Positions 24,463 through 33,431 are shown, counted from the first letter of the stretch. The stretch: DNA of 40,572 nt from Kofleriaceae bacterium (GCA_013368795.1 JABFXX010000591.1:1-40572); one strand, 5' to 3'. A program made the numbers and translations. The notes: a model not told the origin generated them from the sequence alone.

Positions 24463-25221
24463 ATGGCAAGACCGAATCGCGGAGGGGACAAGAAGCGAGT
24501 CTCCGCGCCGATCTGGACGGAGCCCGAGCCGGGCACGCGCCGGACCAAAGTCACCCGGGAGCAGATCGCACAGGCAGCATTCGCCATCGCGGACTCCGAA
24601 GGCATCGAGGCGGTCTCGATGCGCCGGATCGCCGACGAGCTCGGCGTCGGCACGATGACCCTCTATTACTATGTCCGCACGAAAGACGATCTCCTCGCGC
24701 TGATGGACGACGCGCTCATGGCCGAGACCCTCGTTCCCCCCGATTCGATGCCCAAGGATTGGCGCGCTGCCATCACGGCGGTCGCTCGCGCCAGCCGCGA
24801 TGCGTTCATCCGCCATCCGTGGTCGTTCCAGATGACGGGCTACGGGATCGGTCCGAACGGGATGCGGCACATGGAGCAATCCATGCGTGCGGTCGAGAGC
24901 CTGGGCCTCGACCACCACGGCAAGATGGAGATCCTCGCCATCGTCGACGATTTCGTGTTCGGCTACTCCCTGCGAATGTCTGAATCGCTCGCCTCCACGA
25001 TCGCCGATCCTCGCGCCGCGCGTTCGATCACGAAGTTCACGAACGCGCAGCTCGCGACCGGAGAGTTCCCGCTGATCGAGGCGCTCATCGGCGACGACGA
25101 ACCCATCGACGCGTTCCAGCGGATCGCGAAGTGGATGGACGACGAGCATCGCTTCGACGTCGGCCTCGAGGCGATCCTCGATGGTTTCGAGGCGAGGCTC
25201 GCTCGCAAGAAGAAGCGCTGA
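24463..25221 (+). CDS. TetR-family regulator
   Basis: A 252-residue regulator. After an N-terminal arm of about 30 residues the TetR helix-turn-helix is clear (VTREQIAQAAFAIADSEG, then SMRRIADELGVGTMTLYYYV). The C-terminal effector domain is typical of the TetR_C_1-like class that includes drug-responsive regulators. It is divergent from the ABC exporter and precedes a GNAT enzyme by 12 bases. Autoregulation is likely through the operator array in front. Confidence 0.9.
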   Translation: MARPNRGGDKKRVSAPIWTEPEPGTRRTKVTREQIAQAAFAIADSEGIEAVSMRRIADELGVGTMTLYYYVRTKDDLLALMDDALMAETLVPPDSMPKDWRAAITAVARASRDAFIRHPWSFQMTGYGIGPNGMRHMEQSMRAVESLGLDHHGKMEILAIVDDFVFGYSLRMSESLASTIADPRAARSITKFTNAQLATGEFPLIEALIGDDEPIDAFQRIAKWMDDEHRFDVGLEAILDGFEARLARKKKR

Positions 25222-25233
25222 GGAGGAGACACG

Positions 25234-26040
25234 ATGACGCTCGGGACGAGAGGTGCGGTAAGCGCGGACTACGGCGCGTTCGTGAAGCTATTCGGCGAGC
25301 TCGGAATCCCCGACCCAGTTCCCGATCGCGACTACTACGTCGCGAAGCTGATGCCCGAAATGATCGTCGCGCACGACGGTGCCACCGTCGTCGGCTACGC
25401 GACCTGGCGCACGTACGGCACCACCGCGCACATCCCGAACGTCTCCGTCGATCCCGCGTGGCGAGGCCGGCGCGTCGGCCAGCTCCTGCTCGAGCGCATC
25501 CGCGAGCTCGCCAAGGCCGCCGGCTGCACGCGCTGGTACCGCAACGTGAAGGCCGACAACGCGCCCGCGATCCGGCTCTACGAGCGCTGCGGCTTTGTCA
25601 CCGACAAGGAGAGCTGGGCAATGTCGATCTCGTGGCGCGATGCGCTCGCGCTGCCATTCGACCCCGGACTCGCCGAGACGGTCGTCCGCCCCGACGACGA
25701 TGCCGAGGTCGCCGCGCGCTTCGGTCTCGAGGCCGCACGAGTGCCCGTGTTGCGCGCGCGCTCGGACACGACGGTGCTCGTCGCGGTACACGCGCCCGAT
25801 GGCGGCGGACCGGTCGCGTTTGCGGCGTTCGACACGAGCTTCCCGGGCGCCTACCCGTTCAAGACGCTGCGACCCGATCTCGCGGGAAATCTCCTGCGCG
25901 CGTGTCACGCGTACGCCGAGCTCGATCGCCACGACTCCATCCGCCTCACCGTGGAAGGCGACCGGGCCCTCTACGAGACGCTCGCTGCTGGCGGCGCGAC
26001 GCTCATGTTCGCGCTGTTCCAGCTGGCGAGCCCGCTCTGA
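25234..26040 (+). CDS. GNAT acetyltransferase with second C-terminal domain
   Basis: A 268-residue protein. The N-terminal half is a complete GNAT fold (MIVAHDGATVVGYATWR, then the acetyl-CoA loop VSVDPAWRGRRVGQLLL and NAPAIRLYERCGF). The C-terminal half (VVRPDDDAEVAARFGLEA onward) looks like a degenerate second GNAT-like domain. A strong GGAGGAG ribosome site precedes the ATG. Together with TetR and the exporter it could modify the exported or toxic compound. Substrate is unknown. Confidence 0.8.
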   Translation: MTLGTRGAVSADYGAFVKLFGELGIPDPVPDRDYYVAKLMPEMIVAHDGATVVGYATWRTYGTTAHIPNVSVDPAWRGRRVGQLLLERIRELAKAAGCTRWYRNVKADNAPAIRLYERCGFVTDKESWAMSISWRDALALPFDPGLAETVVRPDDDAEVAARFGLEAARVPVLRARSDTTVLVAVHAPDGGGPVAFAAFDTSFPGAYPFKTLRPDLAGNLLRACHAYAELDRHDSIRLTVEGDRALYETLAAGGATLMFALFQLASPL

Positions 26041-26197
26041 CTCAGCACACCGGGCCGCAGCGCGACACCGACGGCCGCCACGTTTCCGATCGTGGCGATC
26101 ATGGCTCGGGTGAACGTGCGCCGATGCACCGCTCGACGGAAACGTCGCGAATCAGGTGCCTCTTCGTGCTGGCAGTACCTTTGCACTACCAAGGGAC
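26041..26197. other. Intergenic region with hairpin
   Basis: These 157 bases hold a hairpin CGACG-GAAA-CGTCG at 26134-26147 and a related ACGTTTCC/GGAAACGT pair (26080-26087 and 26138-26145). The sigma-54-like site noted separately lies at the right end. I see no gene here. Confidence 0.4.
26170..26185 (+). promoter_or_regulatory. Sigma-54-like promoter
   Basis: TGGCAG-TACCT-TTGCA has the -24 GG and -12 GC exactly 10 bases apart, one mismatch from TGGCAC-N5-TTGCA. The start site would fall about base 26196, two bases before the ATG of the miniprotein, so the message would be nearly leaderless. This weakens the call. Confidence 0.35.
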
Positions 26198-26341
26198 ATG
26201 ATCACCCTACTCATCGTCCTACTTCTTCTGGCTCTCCTCGGTGGCGGTCTTGGATATGGACGCTTCGGCGCTGCTGGCCTCTCCCCGGCCGCATTGATCG
26301 TCGTGATCCTGATCGTGCTCGCGCTGACCGGTCGCCTGTAG
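26198..26341 (+). CDS. DUF3309-like membrane miniprotein
   Basis: A 47-residue protein, MITLLIVLLLLALLGGGLGYGRFG then LSPAALIVVILIVLALTGRL: two hydrophobic helices around a Gly-Tyr-Gly centre. This is the pattern of DUF3309 proteins, small stress-associated membrane proteins of unknown role. An AAGGG site lies directly before the ATG. Confidence 0.75.
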   Translation: MITLLIVLLLLALLGGGLGYGRFGAAGLSPAALIVVILIVLALTGRL

Positions 26342-26379
26342 CGATTGAATCGCTCTCGCCGGGTCGCGATACTGCCCCG

Positions 26380-29300
26380 GTGAGAGCGCTGTCGATCGCC
26401 GGGTTGCTCCTCTGCGGATGCCTGGCGGCCCCGCGCGTCCCGGCGTCGCCACCTCGCCAGGCGAACCTCGGGCTCGCGATCAGCAGTTACCTGCTCGCGA
26501 ACGGTCTGCGCGTCGTGCTCGTGAACGATCCAGACGCGCCCGCAGTCCAGGTGACCATGCGCTACCAGGTCGGCTCGGTGGATGATCCGGCCGACCATCC
26601 GGGCATGGCTCACCTGGTCGAGCACCTCATGTACGAGCAGGTGCTCGACGGCGAGTCGCTGCTGGCGAGGTTCGAGGACGTCGCGACGTTCTACAACGCG
26701 ACGACGACCCACGACGCGACGACCTATGTCGCGCGAGCGAGCGGCGAGCATCTCGAGGACCTGCTGTCGCTCGAGGCCGCTCGCGTCCAGCTGCGCTGCG
26801 GGTCGATCACCGACTCGACGTTCGCGCGCGAGCGCGAGGTCGTCGTCAACGAGCTGACACTGCGCGACCAGGCGACCGAGATCCTCGGCTCGATCGCGCA
26901 GGCACTCTACCCGGTGGGCCATCCGTATCGCCGCAATGTCGGCGGCACCGTCGACTCGGTTGCCGCGATCACGCGCGACCAGGCCTGCGCGTTCGCCGAT
27001 GCGCACTACGCGCCAAACAACGCGGTGCTGGTCGTGTCGGGAAAGATCACGCCCGCGCAGGAGAAGACGATCTTCGGCAAGTACGTCGCGCAGGTTCCGA
27101 AGCGTGCAGTCGTCGCGCCCGTGCCGATTTACCAGGTGCCGTTCCAGCCCTGGTTCGTGTCGGCGCCGGTCGAGATCGACGACGATGCGCTGCTCGTCGC
27201 CTGGCCCGTCCCGAGCGACGCACGCCTGCGCGCGAAGATCCGCGCGTTCGTCGTCGCGATGGCGACGCTGATCGACAACGAGATCGCAGGCTCGGTGACG
27301 CCGATCGATCTCGGTGACACGCGCTCGCCGATGGTCGGGCTCGTCATCTTCCCCGCGGCGAACGAGACGTTTCAGCACGCACGGGACGGCATGGAGCGCG
27401 GCGTCGCACGGCTGGCCGGCGGGCTCGACCAGACAGACGAAGCGTCGTTCGGCGAGCTCGCATTCGACCGGATCCAGCAGAGCGCGATCTATCAGCTCTA
27501 CGCGGCGCTCGAGGATGGCGGCGATCGCGACACTCGGCTCGCGAGCTACACGCTCGCCGGCGGCGATCCGCGCACGGTATTCCAGGACGAGATCGCCGGG
27601 CTGCGCGACATGGACGCGTACGAGGCCGCGGCGCTCGCGCGCACATACCTGACGCTGCAGAGCGCGAAGGTGGTCGTCCTCGACGCGACGGAGGGCAAGA
27701 AGCGCGGCTCCAAGGTCGCGCTGACCGCGGCGATCCACGATCTCGGTCAACGCCGGCGCACGCCCGACGTCGCCGAGGCGCACCACGCCGCAAGCGCGGT
27801 CGCGCAGCACGCGGTCGCGATGAAGACGCGCACGCTGCCGAACGGTCTGCGCGTCGTGCTGCTGCCGTCGACCAGCGTGCCGACGGTGGAGATGCGGCTC
27901 GTGTTCGGTGTCGGCACTGCCGACGAGCCGGCCGACAAGCGCGGCGTCGCGCAGGTCGCGGCGAGCTCGCTGTCGTGGGACATGCGCTACCTCAAGGACC
28001 TCATGCTGTTCGCGGCGGTCGGCGGCACCAAGCTCGTCGACGTCGGGCTCGATCGCACGACGTTTGCCGCGCACGGCGTCGACATGAACCTCGACTTCTT
28101 GCTCGCCGGTCTGCGCCGCTGGGTCCGCGAGGGCACGTATGACGAGAGCGTCGATGACGCGGTCGATGCCCAGCGCCGACAGCGCAAGAAGCTCGACGAC
28201 GACGGCCCGTTCACGGACGCCTGGCGCACGGCGGTGTTCGGCGCGTCGCATCCCTATGCCCACGCGGGGCTCGCTCGCCACGGCAGCAAGACGCTGACGG
28301 TCGACGACGCGGCACGGTTTCGCGCGGCGTACTACACGCCCGACAACGCGACGCTCGTGATCGCGGGACAGTTCGACGCGGAGCTCGCCGACCGCTGGAT
28401 CGACTACCTGTTCGCCGACTGGACCGGCCACGCGCACCGCCGGAGCTCACCTCGCTCGACGCTCGCGCCTGCTTCGATCGCGAAGCTCGAGGATCTCGGC
28501 CAGGTCCAGCTCCGCGTCGCGATGCCTGCGAAGTCGAGCTCGCGTGCCGCGCAGCTCGTCGCCGCGGAGATGCTGTCCGAGATCGCCGGCGACGTTCGCC
28601 ACCAGCTCGGCGCGACGTACGACCTCAGCGCCCAGCTCGCCGAGCAGCGCCTCTCGCTGAACTACTTCATCGCCGGCTCGATCGACGCCTCGCGTGCATC
28701 GTCGGCACTCGAGCTGCTGCGCGATCGCATCCACGCGCTGCAATCCGACAAGGACGTCGCAGCACGTGCGTTCGTGCTCGCGCGGAGCCGCGTGATGACG
28801 CGCCTCACCTCGGTGACCGGCAGCGCCGCCCTCCTCGCCCAGCAGGTCGAGCGCGACATCGAGATGGGCCGCGCGCCGATGACCGACCTCGGGACCGCCG
28901 CCGACGTCGGCAAGCTCACGATCGATCAGATGAGCGCCGCGCTCGCCGAGCTCTCGCTCGACGGTGCCGTCGTCGCGATGCGAGGCCCGGCCACCGATGT
29001 CACGAGCGCGTTCGCGGTACTCGGGCGCAAGCCGGCACCGATCGCAGTCGCCACCTCCGTCGATTCGCCGGACGACGTCTCCGCGCCCGGCACGCGCACG
29101 ACCCGCTCGGAGTCGCCGACCGAGCTCGCCGACCCGATCACGATGCCGCGCAGGGACACGGGCCGCGTGATCGGCCTCCAGCTCGGCATCATGACCTCGG
29201 GGCTCCTGATCGACCGGCCGGAGGAGACCCAGGCGACCGGGTTCGATCTCGCGATCCGGTTCGGCGGTCGCCTGCGCGGTGGCGGCCAGGCCGGGTTCCA

Positions 29301-29619
29301 TGCCGGCATCGGTCTACTCACCGTTCCCGAGGCGCTCGCCGATGCGATGCTCGTTCCGATCGATCTACTCGGCTACTACCGCTATGGCCGCGACGGTGGC
29401 CTGAGCGCGACCGTGATGGCGGGCCTGCACTACCAGCGTCTGTCGCTGCCCGCCGAAGGCACGACCGAGACCGAGTCCGCGCTCGGCCTCGGCGCCGAGC
29501 TCGCCTACGACTTCGCGCGCTTGGAGAAGAGCTGGTGCGGCATCTTCGTCCGCGCGGCCGCAGAGGTCGGCAGCTCGACGGTCAGCACGTTCAGCGTCGG
29601 CGGAACATTCCACCGATAG
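26380..29619 (+). CDS. M16 zinc peptidase lipoprotein with C-terminal barrel-like domain
   Basis: A 1079-residue protein starting at GTG (MRALSIAGLLLCGC, lipobox ending at C14). The first M16 unit has HLVEH (H78, E81, H82) and the distal glutamate region in FAREREVVVNEL, so it should be active. A second unit after TLPNGLRVVLLPSTSVPTVEM lacks HxxEH and is the usual inactive partner. From about residue 927 a region of alternating strands (RVIGLQLGIMTSG to VGGTFHR) looks like an outer-membrane barrel rather than a third peptidase unit. It probably degrades peptides in the periplasm or outside. Confidence 0.85.
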   Translation: MRALSIAGLLLCGCLAAPRVPASPPRQANLGLAISSYLLANGLRVVLVNDPDAPAVQVTMRYQVGSVDDPADHPGMAHLVEHLMYEQVLDGESLLARFEDVATFYNATTTHDATTYVARASGEHLEDLLSLEAARVQLRCGSITDSTFAREREVVVNELTLRDQATEILGSIAQALYPVGHPYRRNVGGTVDSVAAITRDQACAFADAHYAPNNAVLVVSGKITPAQEKTIFGKYVAQVPKRAVVAPVPIYQVPFQPWFVSAPVEIDDDALLVAWPVPSDARLRAKIRAFVVAMATLIDNEIAGSVTPIDLGDTRSPMVGLVIFPAANETFQHARDGMERGVARLAGGLDQTDEASFGELAFDRIQQSAIYQLYAALEDGGDRDTRLASYTLAGGDPRTVFQDEIAGLRDMDAYEAAALARTYLTLQSAKVVVLDATEGKKRGSKVALTAAIHDLGQRRRTPDVAEAHHAASAVAQHAVAMKTRTLPNGLRVVLLPSTSVPTVEMRLVFGVGTADEPADKRGVAQVAASSLSWDMRYLKDLMLFAAVGGTKLVDVGLDRTTFAAHGVDMNLDFLLAGLRRWVREGTYDESVDDAVDAQRRQRKKLDDDGPFTDAWRTAVFGASHPYAHAGLARHGSKTLTVDDAARFRAAYYTPDNATLVIAGQFDAELADRWIDYLFADWTGHAHRRSSPRSTLAPASIAKLEDLGQVQLRVAMPAKSSSRAAQLVAAEMLSEIAGDVRHQLGATYDLSAQLAEQRLSLNYFIAGSIDASRASSALELLRDRIHALQSDKDVAARAFVLARSRVMTRLTSVTGSAALLAQQVERDIEMGRAPMTDLGTAADVGKLTIDQMSAALAELSLDGAVVAMRGPATDVTSAFAVLGRKPAPIAVATSVDSPDDVSAPGTRTTRSESPTELADPITMPRRDTGRVIGLQLGIMTSGLLIDRPEETQATGFDLAIRFGGRLRGGGQAGFHAGIGLLTVPEALADAMLVPIDLLGYYRYGRDGGLSATVMAGLHYQRLSLPAEGTTETESALGLGAELAYDFARLEKSWCGIFVRAAAEVGSSTVSTFSVGGTFHR

Positions 29620-29693
29620 CGAGCGCGCCGATTCACACTACGCAACACAAATCGTGAAATCGATTGGAGGGGCTCTGCGTCATAGGGCCCCTA

Positions 29694-30464
29694 ATGCGGA
29701 TTTCAAGCTCGATTCTCGTCACCGCCGCACTGCTGTCTGGCTGTACCAAGTGGGGCACAACTGCCGTCTACGGACCGAAGTACGAGGTCGAACGGCGCCT
29801 GCTCGGCTCACCGTCGCTCGCGACGACGAAGTCGTCGTCGCTGTCGGCCGGTTTTGCCGGCGCGCGCGGCGGCGGCGTCGCGATCGCCGGACTCGAAGGC
29901 GCCACCGACAGCCTGTCGCGCACTCACTGCGTGCAGCAGGCCGAGATCACGTACGAGCAGCCGATCGAATTCCAGCCGGTCGAAACCGGCCGCACCGGCG
30001 ACGTCGCTGCATCGGTCGCGCTCGGCTTCGTCGGCCTCGGCTTCGTGGTCGCCGGCCTGATCCGATCGAGCGATGACTCCGTGTTCCAGCCCGGCGATCC
30101 GTACTACAAGGAGCCGGCGTCGGGCGCGCCGCTCTACGCGATCGGTGGCCTCATGGTCGGCGGCGGCATCGGCATCGCGGCCTACTCGTTCGGCGCGCTG
30201 CCGAAGGGTCCCAAGCCCGCGCCGACGCAGTCCAAGCGCGCGTGGGTGCAGCAGGAGCTCGTCGAGGCGACGGGCTGCGGCCTGCCCGGCGATGTCGCTC
30301 AGCAGCCTCAGCCGCAGCCGATCGCCCAGCCCGCGTCGGCGACGCCGCCTCCGTCGAACGAGACCGCCGACCGCCTGCGCAAGCTCGACCAGCTTCGCTC
30401 GTCCGGCGCGATCACCGAGGCCGAGTACCAGAAGAAGCGCAAAGAGATCCTCGACGCGATCTAG
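29694..30464 (+). CDS. Lipoprotein with two helices and C-terminal SHOCT domain
   Basis: A 256-residue protein with signal MRISSSILVTAALLSGC. Two hydrophobic segments (AASVALGFVGLGFVVAGLI and AIGGLMVGGGIGIAAYSFGAL) follow, then a Pro/Gln-rich linker and a C-terminal SHOCT motif (LRKLDQLRSSGAITEAEYQKKRKEIL), a short oligomerisation domain. ATG 29694 was chosen at the signal start. Function unknown. The TAG shares CTAG with the convergent kinase. Confidence 0.75.
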   Translation: MRISSSILVTAALLSGCTKWGTTAVYGPKYEVERRLLGSPSLATTKSSSLSAGFAGARGGGVAIAGLEGATDSLSRTHCVQQAEITYEQPIEFQPVETGRTGDVAASVALGFVGLGFVVAGLIRSSDDSVFQPGDPYYKEPASGAPLYAIGGLMVGGGIGIAAYSFGALPKGPKPAPTQSKRAWVQQELVEATGCGLPGDVAQQPQPQPIAQPASATPPPSNETADRLRKLDQLRSSGAITEAEYQKKRKEILDAI

Positions 30465-32092
30465 TTGAGCTCGGGGCGCGATGGCCGCTCGTACGGATCC
30501 TCGAGACGCGCTTCGATGTCGACCGTGATCGTCTGCGTCGACGCGCCCGGACCGAGTGGACGATCCTGACGGCGAAAGTCGGCCCACCAGCGCCGCGCAT
30601 CGTCCTCGCTCCAGCCGGTGCCGGTCGCGGCCGCGCGCAGGAGCGTCGCGAGTACCGCCGCACTCTCGGGTCGATCGGCCGGCTTCTTCGCGAGACACCG
30701 GAGGATCGCCTCCTCGAGCGCCGGCGGAATCTTGCGCGTCGTCACCGTCGACGGCGGCTTCGGCGTCGCGGTCACGTGCTGCACGCACAGGTCGACGTTC
30801 GTCTTCGCCTCGAACACGCGCCGCCCGGTGAGCAGGAAGTAGCCGACCGCGCCGAGCGCGTAGAGATCCGCCGCCGGAGACATCGTCGTCGGATCCGTCA
30901 CCGCCTCCGGCGAGATGTACGCCGGCGTGCCGAGGATGCTGCGCGACGTGTCGCCGACGCGCGAGTCGACGACCTTCGCGAGGCCGTAGTCGACGACCTT
31001 CGCGACATCGGGGACGTCGCCGCGCTCGCACAGGAGGATGTTCGCCGGCTTGATATCGCGATGGATGATGCCGCGCCGGTGTGCCTCGCTGAGCGCCGAG
31101 CACACCTGGACGAGGATCTCGACGACGCGGTCGGCCGGCTGCGGTCCGAAGTCGACGACGAGGTTCTCGAGGTCGATGCCGTCGAGATACTCCATCGCGT
31201 AGTAGAAGTAGCCCTCGGGGCTGCGGCCATAGTCGTAGACCGCGACGTTGTTCCAGTGCGTCAGCTGACTCATGTGCTGGACCTCGCGCTCGAACCGGTC
31301 GACGTTCTCGGCGCCGGCCTTGTCGGGCTGGATCAGCTTGATCGCCGTCGGCCGCCGCAGCATCGCGTGGTGCGCGCGATAGACGGTGCCGTTGCCGCCC
31401 TCGCCGATCTTGCGATCGATCGTGTACTGGCCGAGCCGCATCGCCGCGCTCACCTGCTTGCGCAACCCGTAGAGGATCCGCGAGCCGATCGTCGCGAGCA
31501 GCACGACGACGCTCGAGATGATCGCCGCACTCGACACGTACGCGAGCGGCGGCAACTCCTGCGTCGTCGTCAGCGCGAGGCCGACCGCGGCGACCAGGAT
31601 CGGCACGAACGTCAGCGCGCCCGCGATCGCCGTGCGAAAGCCCGTGCTCGGCACGACGATGCAGCGCAGGAACACCATGAAGCACGACCACAGTAGATTC
31701 GCGAACGCCGACGAGCGCAGCTCCCACGCGAGGTACGACGCCGCGCCGAAGATCGAGCCGGTCGCGGTCGCGTAGAACAGATCGATCGCGATCAGCGCTT
31801 CGAGGCGCAGCTGGCGGCGGACGAGGAACCCGCGCCAGATGATCGCGAGCACGAGCACGCCTGCCGCACCGATCGCGTAGATCGAATCGTTATCGCCCGG
31901 CTCGATGCTCGGGTACTGGCGATACAGCGCGACCATGCCGCCGAGCAGCACGACGAAGCTCCAGAACATGAGCTTCGAGAGGACCGTCAGGCGCGACTGC
32001 AAGAACGCGCGCGACTCCTCGTCGTGCGCCTGGCCCTGCAAGGCGAGGCGCGACGTGATCAGCGTTCTGGGCGCGGGTGCATCCCCCAGCAT
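30461..32092 (-). CDS. Ser/Thr protein kinase with N-terminal membrane domain, DYG variant
   Basis: A 543-residue protein. Residues 40-210 hold about six membrane helices. The kinase domain (about 222-480) has Gly loop GEGGNGTVYRA, K252 in TAIKLI, HRDIKPANILL with HRD 344-346, and APE-like YISPEA. The DFG motif is DYG (368-370), a tolerated change. The kinase being C-terminal to the membrane part reverses the more common bacterial order. It follows the membrane-hydrolase gene by 12 bases on the same strand. Targets unknown. Confidence 0.85.
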   Translation of the reverse strand: MLGDAPAPRTLITSRLALQGQAHDEESRAFLQSRLTVLSKLMFWSFVVLLGGMVALYRQYPSIEPGDNDSIYAIGAAGVLVLAIIWRGFLVRRQLRLEALIAIDLFYATATGSIFGAASYLAWELRSSAFANLLWSCFMVFLRCIVVPSTGFRTAIAGALTFVPILVAAVGLALTTTQELPPLAYVSSAAIISSVVVLLATIGSRILYGLRKQVSAAMRLGQYTIDRKIGEGGNGTVYRAHHAMLRRPTAIKLIQPDKAGAENVDRFEREVQHMSQLTHWNNVAVYDYGRSPEGYFYYAMEYLDGIDLENLVVDFGPQPADRVVEILVQVCSALSEAHRRGIIHRDIKPANILLCERGDVPDVAKVVDYGLAKVVDSRVGDTSRSILGTPAYISPEAVTDPTTMSPAADLYALGAVGYFLLTGRRVFEAKTNVDLCVQHVTATPKPPSTVTTRKIPPALEEAILRCLAKKPADRPESAAVLATLLRAAATGTGWSEDDARRWWADFRRQDRPLGPGASTQTITVDIEARLEDPYERPSRPELN

Positions 32093-32104
32093 GCGCCGAC
32101 GATA

Positions 32105-32659
32105 TCAACCCGTGGGGGACAGCCAGGGCGAATTCGTCACGTGGAGCGCGAGGACGATGCCGACCACCCACCACGCGTGACCGCCAAACGTGCCATCTCG
32201 GCGCGCGCGTACGATGTAGTACGCACCGCATAGCGCGACGAACGCGAGCTCGAAGTACCACCAGCCGGTCGGCCACCGCGTCCACAGGCCGAGCCCGACG
32301 TGGGCCTCCGAGTGCGGCGACACCGCGAGATCGCCGGGGTGCATCAACAGGTCGAGCACGAAGTGGGAGAACACGGCCGCCCAGCACCAGGCCGCGACCG
32401 CCGCACCTCGCCGCACGAATGCGAGCGCGTAGACGACGCCCCACACCGCCGACATCACGAGCGAGTGAGACCAGTCGATGAAGTCGAGCGAGAACCCGGG
32501 CGCGTGCCCCGGCGTCAGGCGTACGTGCTCGACGCCCGCGACGACGAACACGCCGAACAGCACGTCGAGAAAGCCGACGCCGAGCAGCAGCGGCCACGTC
32601 GGGGTGCGCGGCGCGGTCGCCTTCATCGCCAGCCCGGCGGCGAAGTGTCCCGCGTACAT
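32105..32659 (-). CDS. Membrane-bound metal-dependent hydrolase-like protein (YdjM-like)
   Basis: A 184-residue protein starting MYAGHFAAGLAMKA with a GAGGAGG site six bases upstream. It has about five helices and His/Asp residues spread in H5, SLDFIDWSHSLVMSA and VFSHFVLDLLMHPGDL, the pattern of DUF457/YdjM-like membrane-bound metal-dependent hydrolases. It could cleave a phosphate or lipid bond. The ATG overlaps the stop of a 30-residue miniprotein as TGATG. Confidence 0.7.
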   Translation of the reverse strand: MYAGHFAAGLAMKATAPRTPTWPLLLGVGFLDVLFGVFVVAGVEHVRLTPGHAPGFSLDFIDWSHSLVMSAVWGVVYALAFVRRGAAVAAWCWAAVFSHFVLDLLMHPGDLAVSPHSEAHVGLGLWTRWPTGWWYFELAFVALCGAYYIVRARRDGTFGGHAWWVVGIVLALHVTNSPWLSPTG

Positions 32660-32751
32660 CAGCGCCTCCTCGGGCGATCGAGCCACGCGAGGATCGGCAC
32701 CGGCACCACGAAGCTGACCAGCACCAGCACACCGAACGCTGTCGCGCTCAT
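32659..32751 (-). CDS. 30-residue membrane miniprotein
   Basis: ATG 32751 opens a 30-codon frame with MSATAFGVLVLVSFVVPVPI, then AWLDRPRRR and TGA, a single membrane helix with a basic C-terminus. Its TGA overlaps the ATG of the membrane-hydrolase gene as TGATG. The ribosome site (GAGG) is weak and close. The in-frame helix and exact junction support a real small gene, but it could be a leader peptide. Confidence 0.55.
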   Translation of the reverse strand: MSATAFGVLVLVSFVVPVPILAWLDRPRRR

Positions 32752-32763
32752 GCCTCGAACGTA

Positions 32764-33279
32764 TCACTCGTGCGGCGCGGCAACCGCGAGGCGCAGGCCC
32801 AATGCGATCGCCTTGGCCGGCGCATCCGCAAACCACCGCAGCTGGCGCTCCGCAACATCGACGAGCGGCACGCGGTCGGCGAGCAGGTCGTCGCAGAAGT
32901 TCACCATGTGCTCGTCTTCGAACCGTGCGGCGACGTCGCGAAGCAATCTCGCGACGCCGATGCCGTGGTGAAATCCGAGCAGCGTGCCGCGATACGAGCG
33001 CTCCGCGTCGACCATTCGATCGAACACGAAGTGCCGTAGCGTGGAGAACGCCTCGCCCACGCTATGTCCGGCGACGCGACCGATCGGTTGTCGCTTGCCG
33101 AGGAGCGCGACGAGACGCGGCCTCATCGACGCAGCGTGCGCGCTGACTGCACGGAGCGCATGTGCCGGTGGCGTATCGCCCAGTCGACGTGCTTCGCGAC
33201 GAGGGTGAACAACCGCCGAGTGTTCGGACTGTGCGAGCTCGCGAAGTAACTTCGAATACAGCTTGTGTAGCGGCGTCAC
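32764..33279 (-). CDS. Hypothetical alpha-helical protein
   Basis: A 171-residue protein starting at GTG (VTPLHKLYSKLLRELAQSE). It is rich in Arg, Leu and His, with helices such as SVGEAFSTLRHFVFDRMVDAE, GTLLGFHHGIGVARLLRDVA and FEDEHMVNFCDDLL. No family is recognised, although the spaced His/Glu residues recall four-helix ferritin-like or hemerythrin-like folds. It is divergent from the DUF2171-like gene. Confidence 0.5.
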   Translation of the reverse strand: MTPLHKLYSKLLRELAQSEHSAVVHPRREARRLGDTPPAHALRAVSAHAASMRPRLVALLGKRQPIGRVAGHSVGEAFSTLRHFVFDRMVDAERSYRGTLLGFHHGIGVARLLRDVAARFEDEHMVNFCDDLLADRVPLVDVAERQLRWFADAPAKAIALGLRLAVAAPHE

Positions 33280-33387
33280 GATGATCGATGACTCGTGCGA
33301 GGCATGTGCCGCGCTACCGACGAGAAACTCGGAATACGTTCGCGCAGCGCGCGCCCAGGAGATGCGTACGCATTCGAACCCGCGCGT

Positions 33388-33414
33388 TTGCACTCTTGGA
33401 TCGCGCGGTAGACT
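33388..33414 (+). promoter_or_regulatory. Candidate sigma-70 promoter of DUF2171-like gene
   Basis: TTGCAC at 33388-33393 and TAGACT at 33409-33414 are separated by 15 bases, a short but usable spacing, 18 bases before the ATG. The start site would fall near the GGAGGAA ribosome site, so the call is weak. Confidence 0.3.
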
Positions 33415-33431
33415 CCGCTCGGAGGAAGTTC

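Noticed and set aside
26152-28437. 761-codon minus-strand open frame
   Set aside because: Lies antisense to the M16 peptidase, with Arg/Asp/Glu-rich composition and no motif; a shadow.
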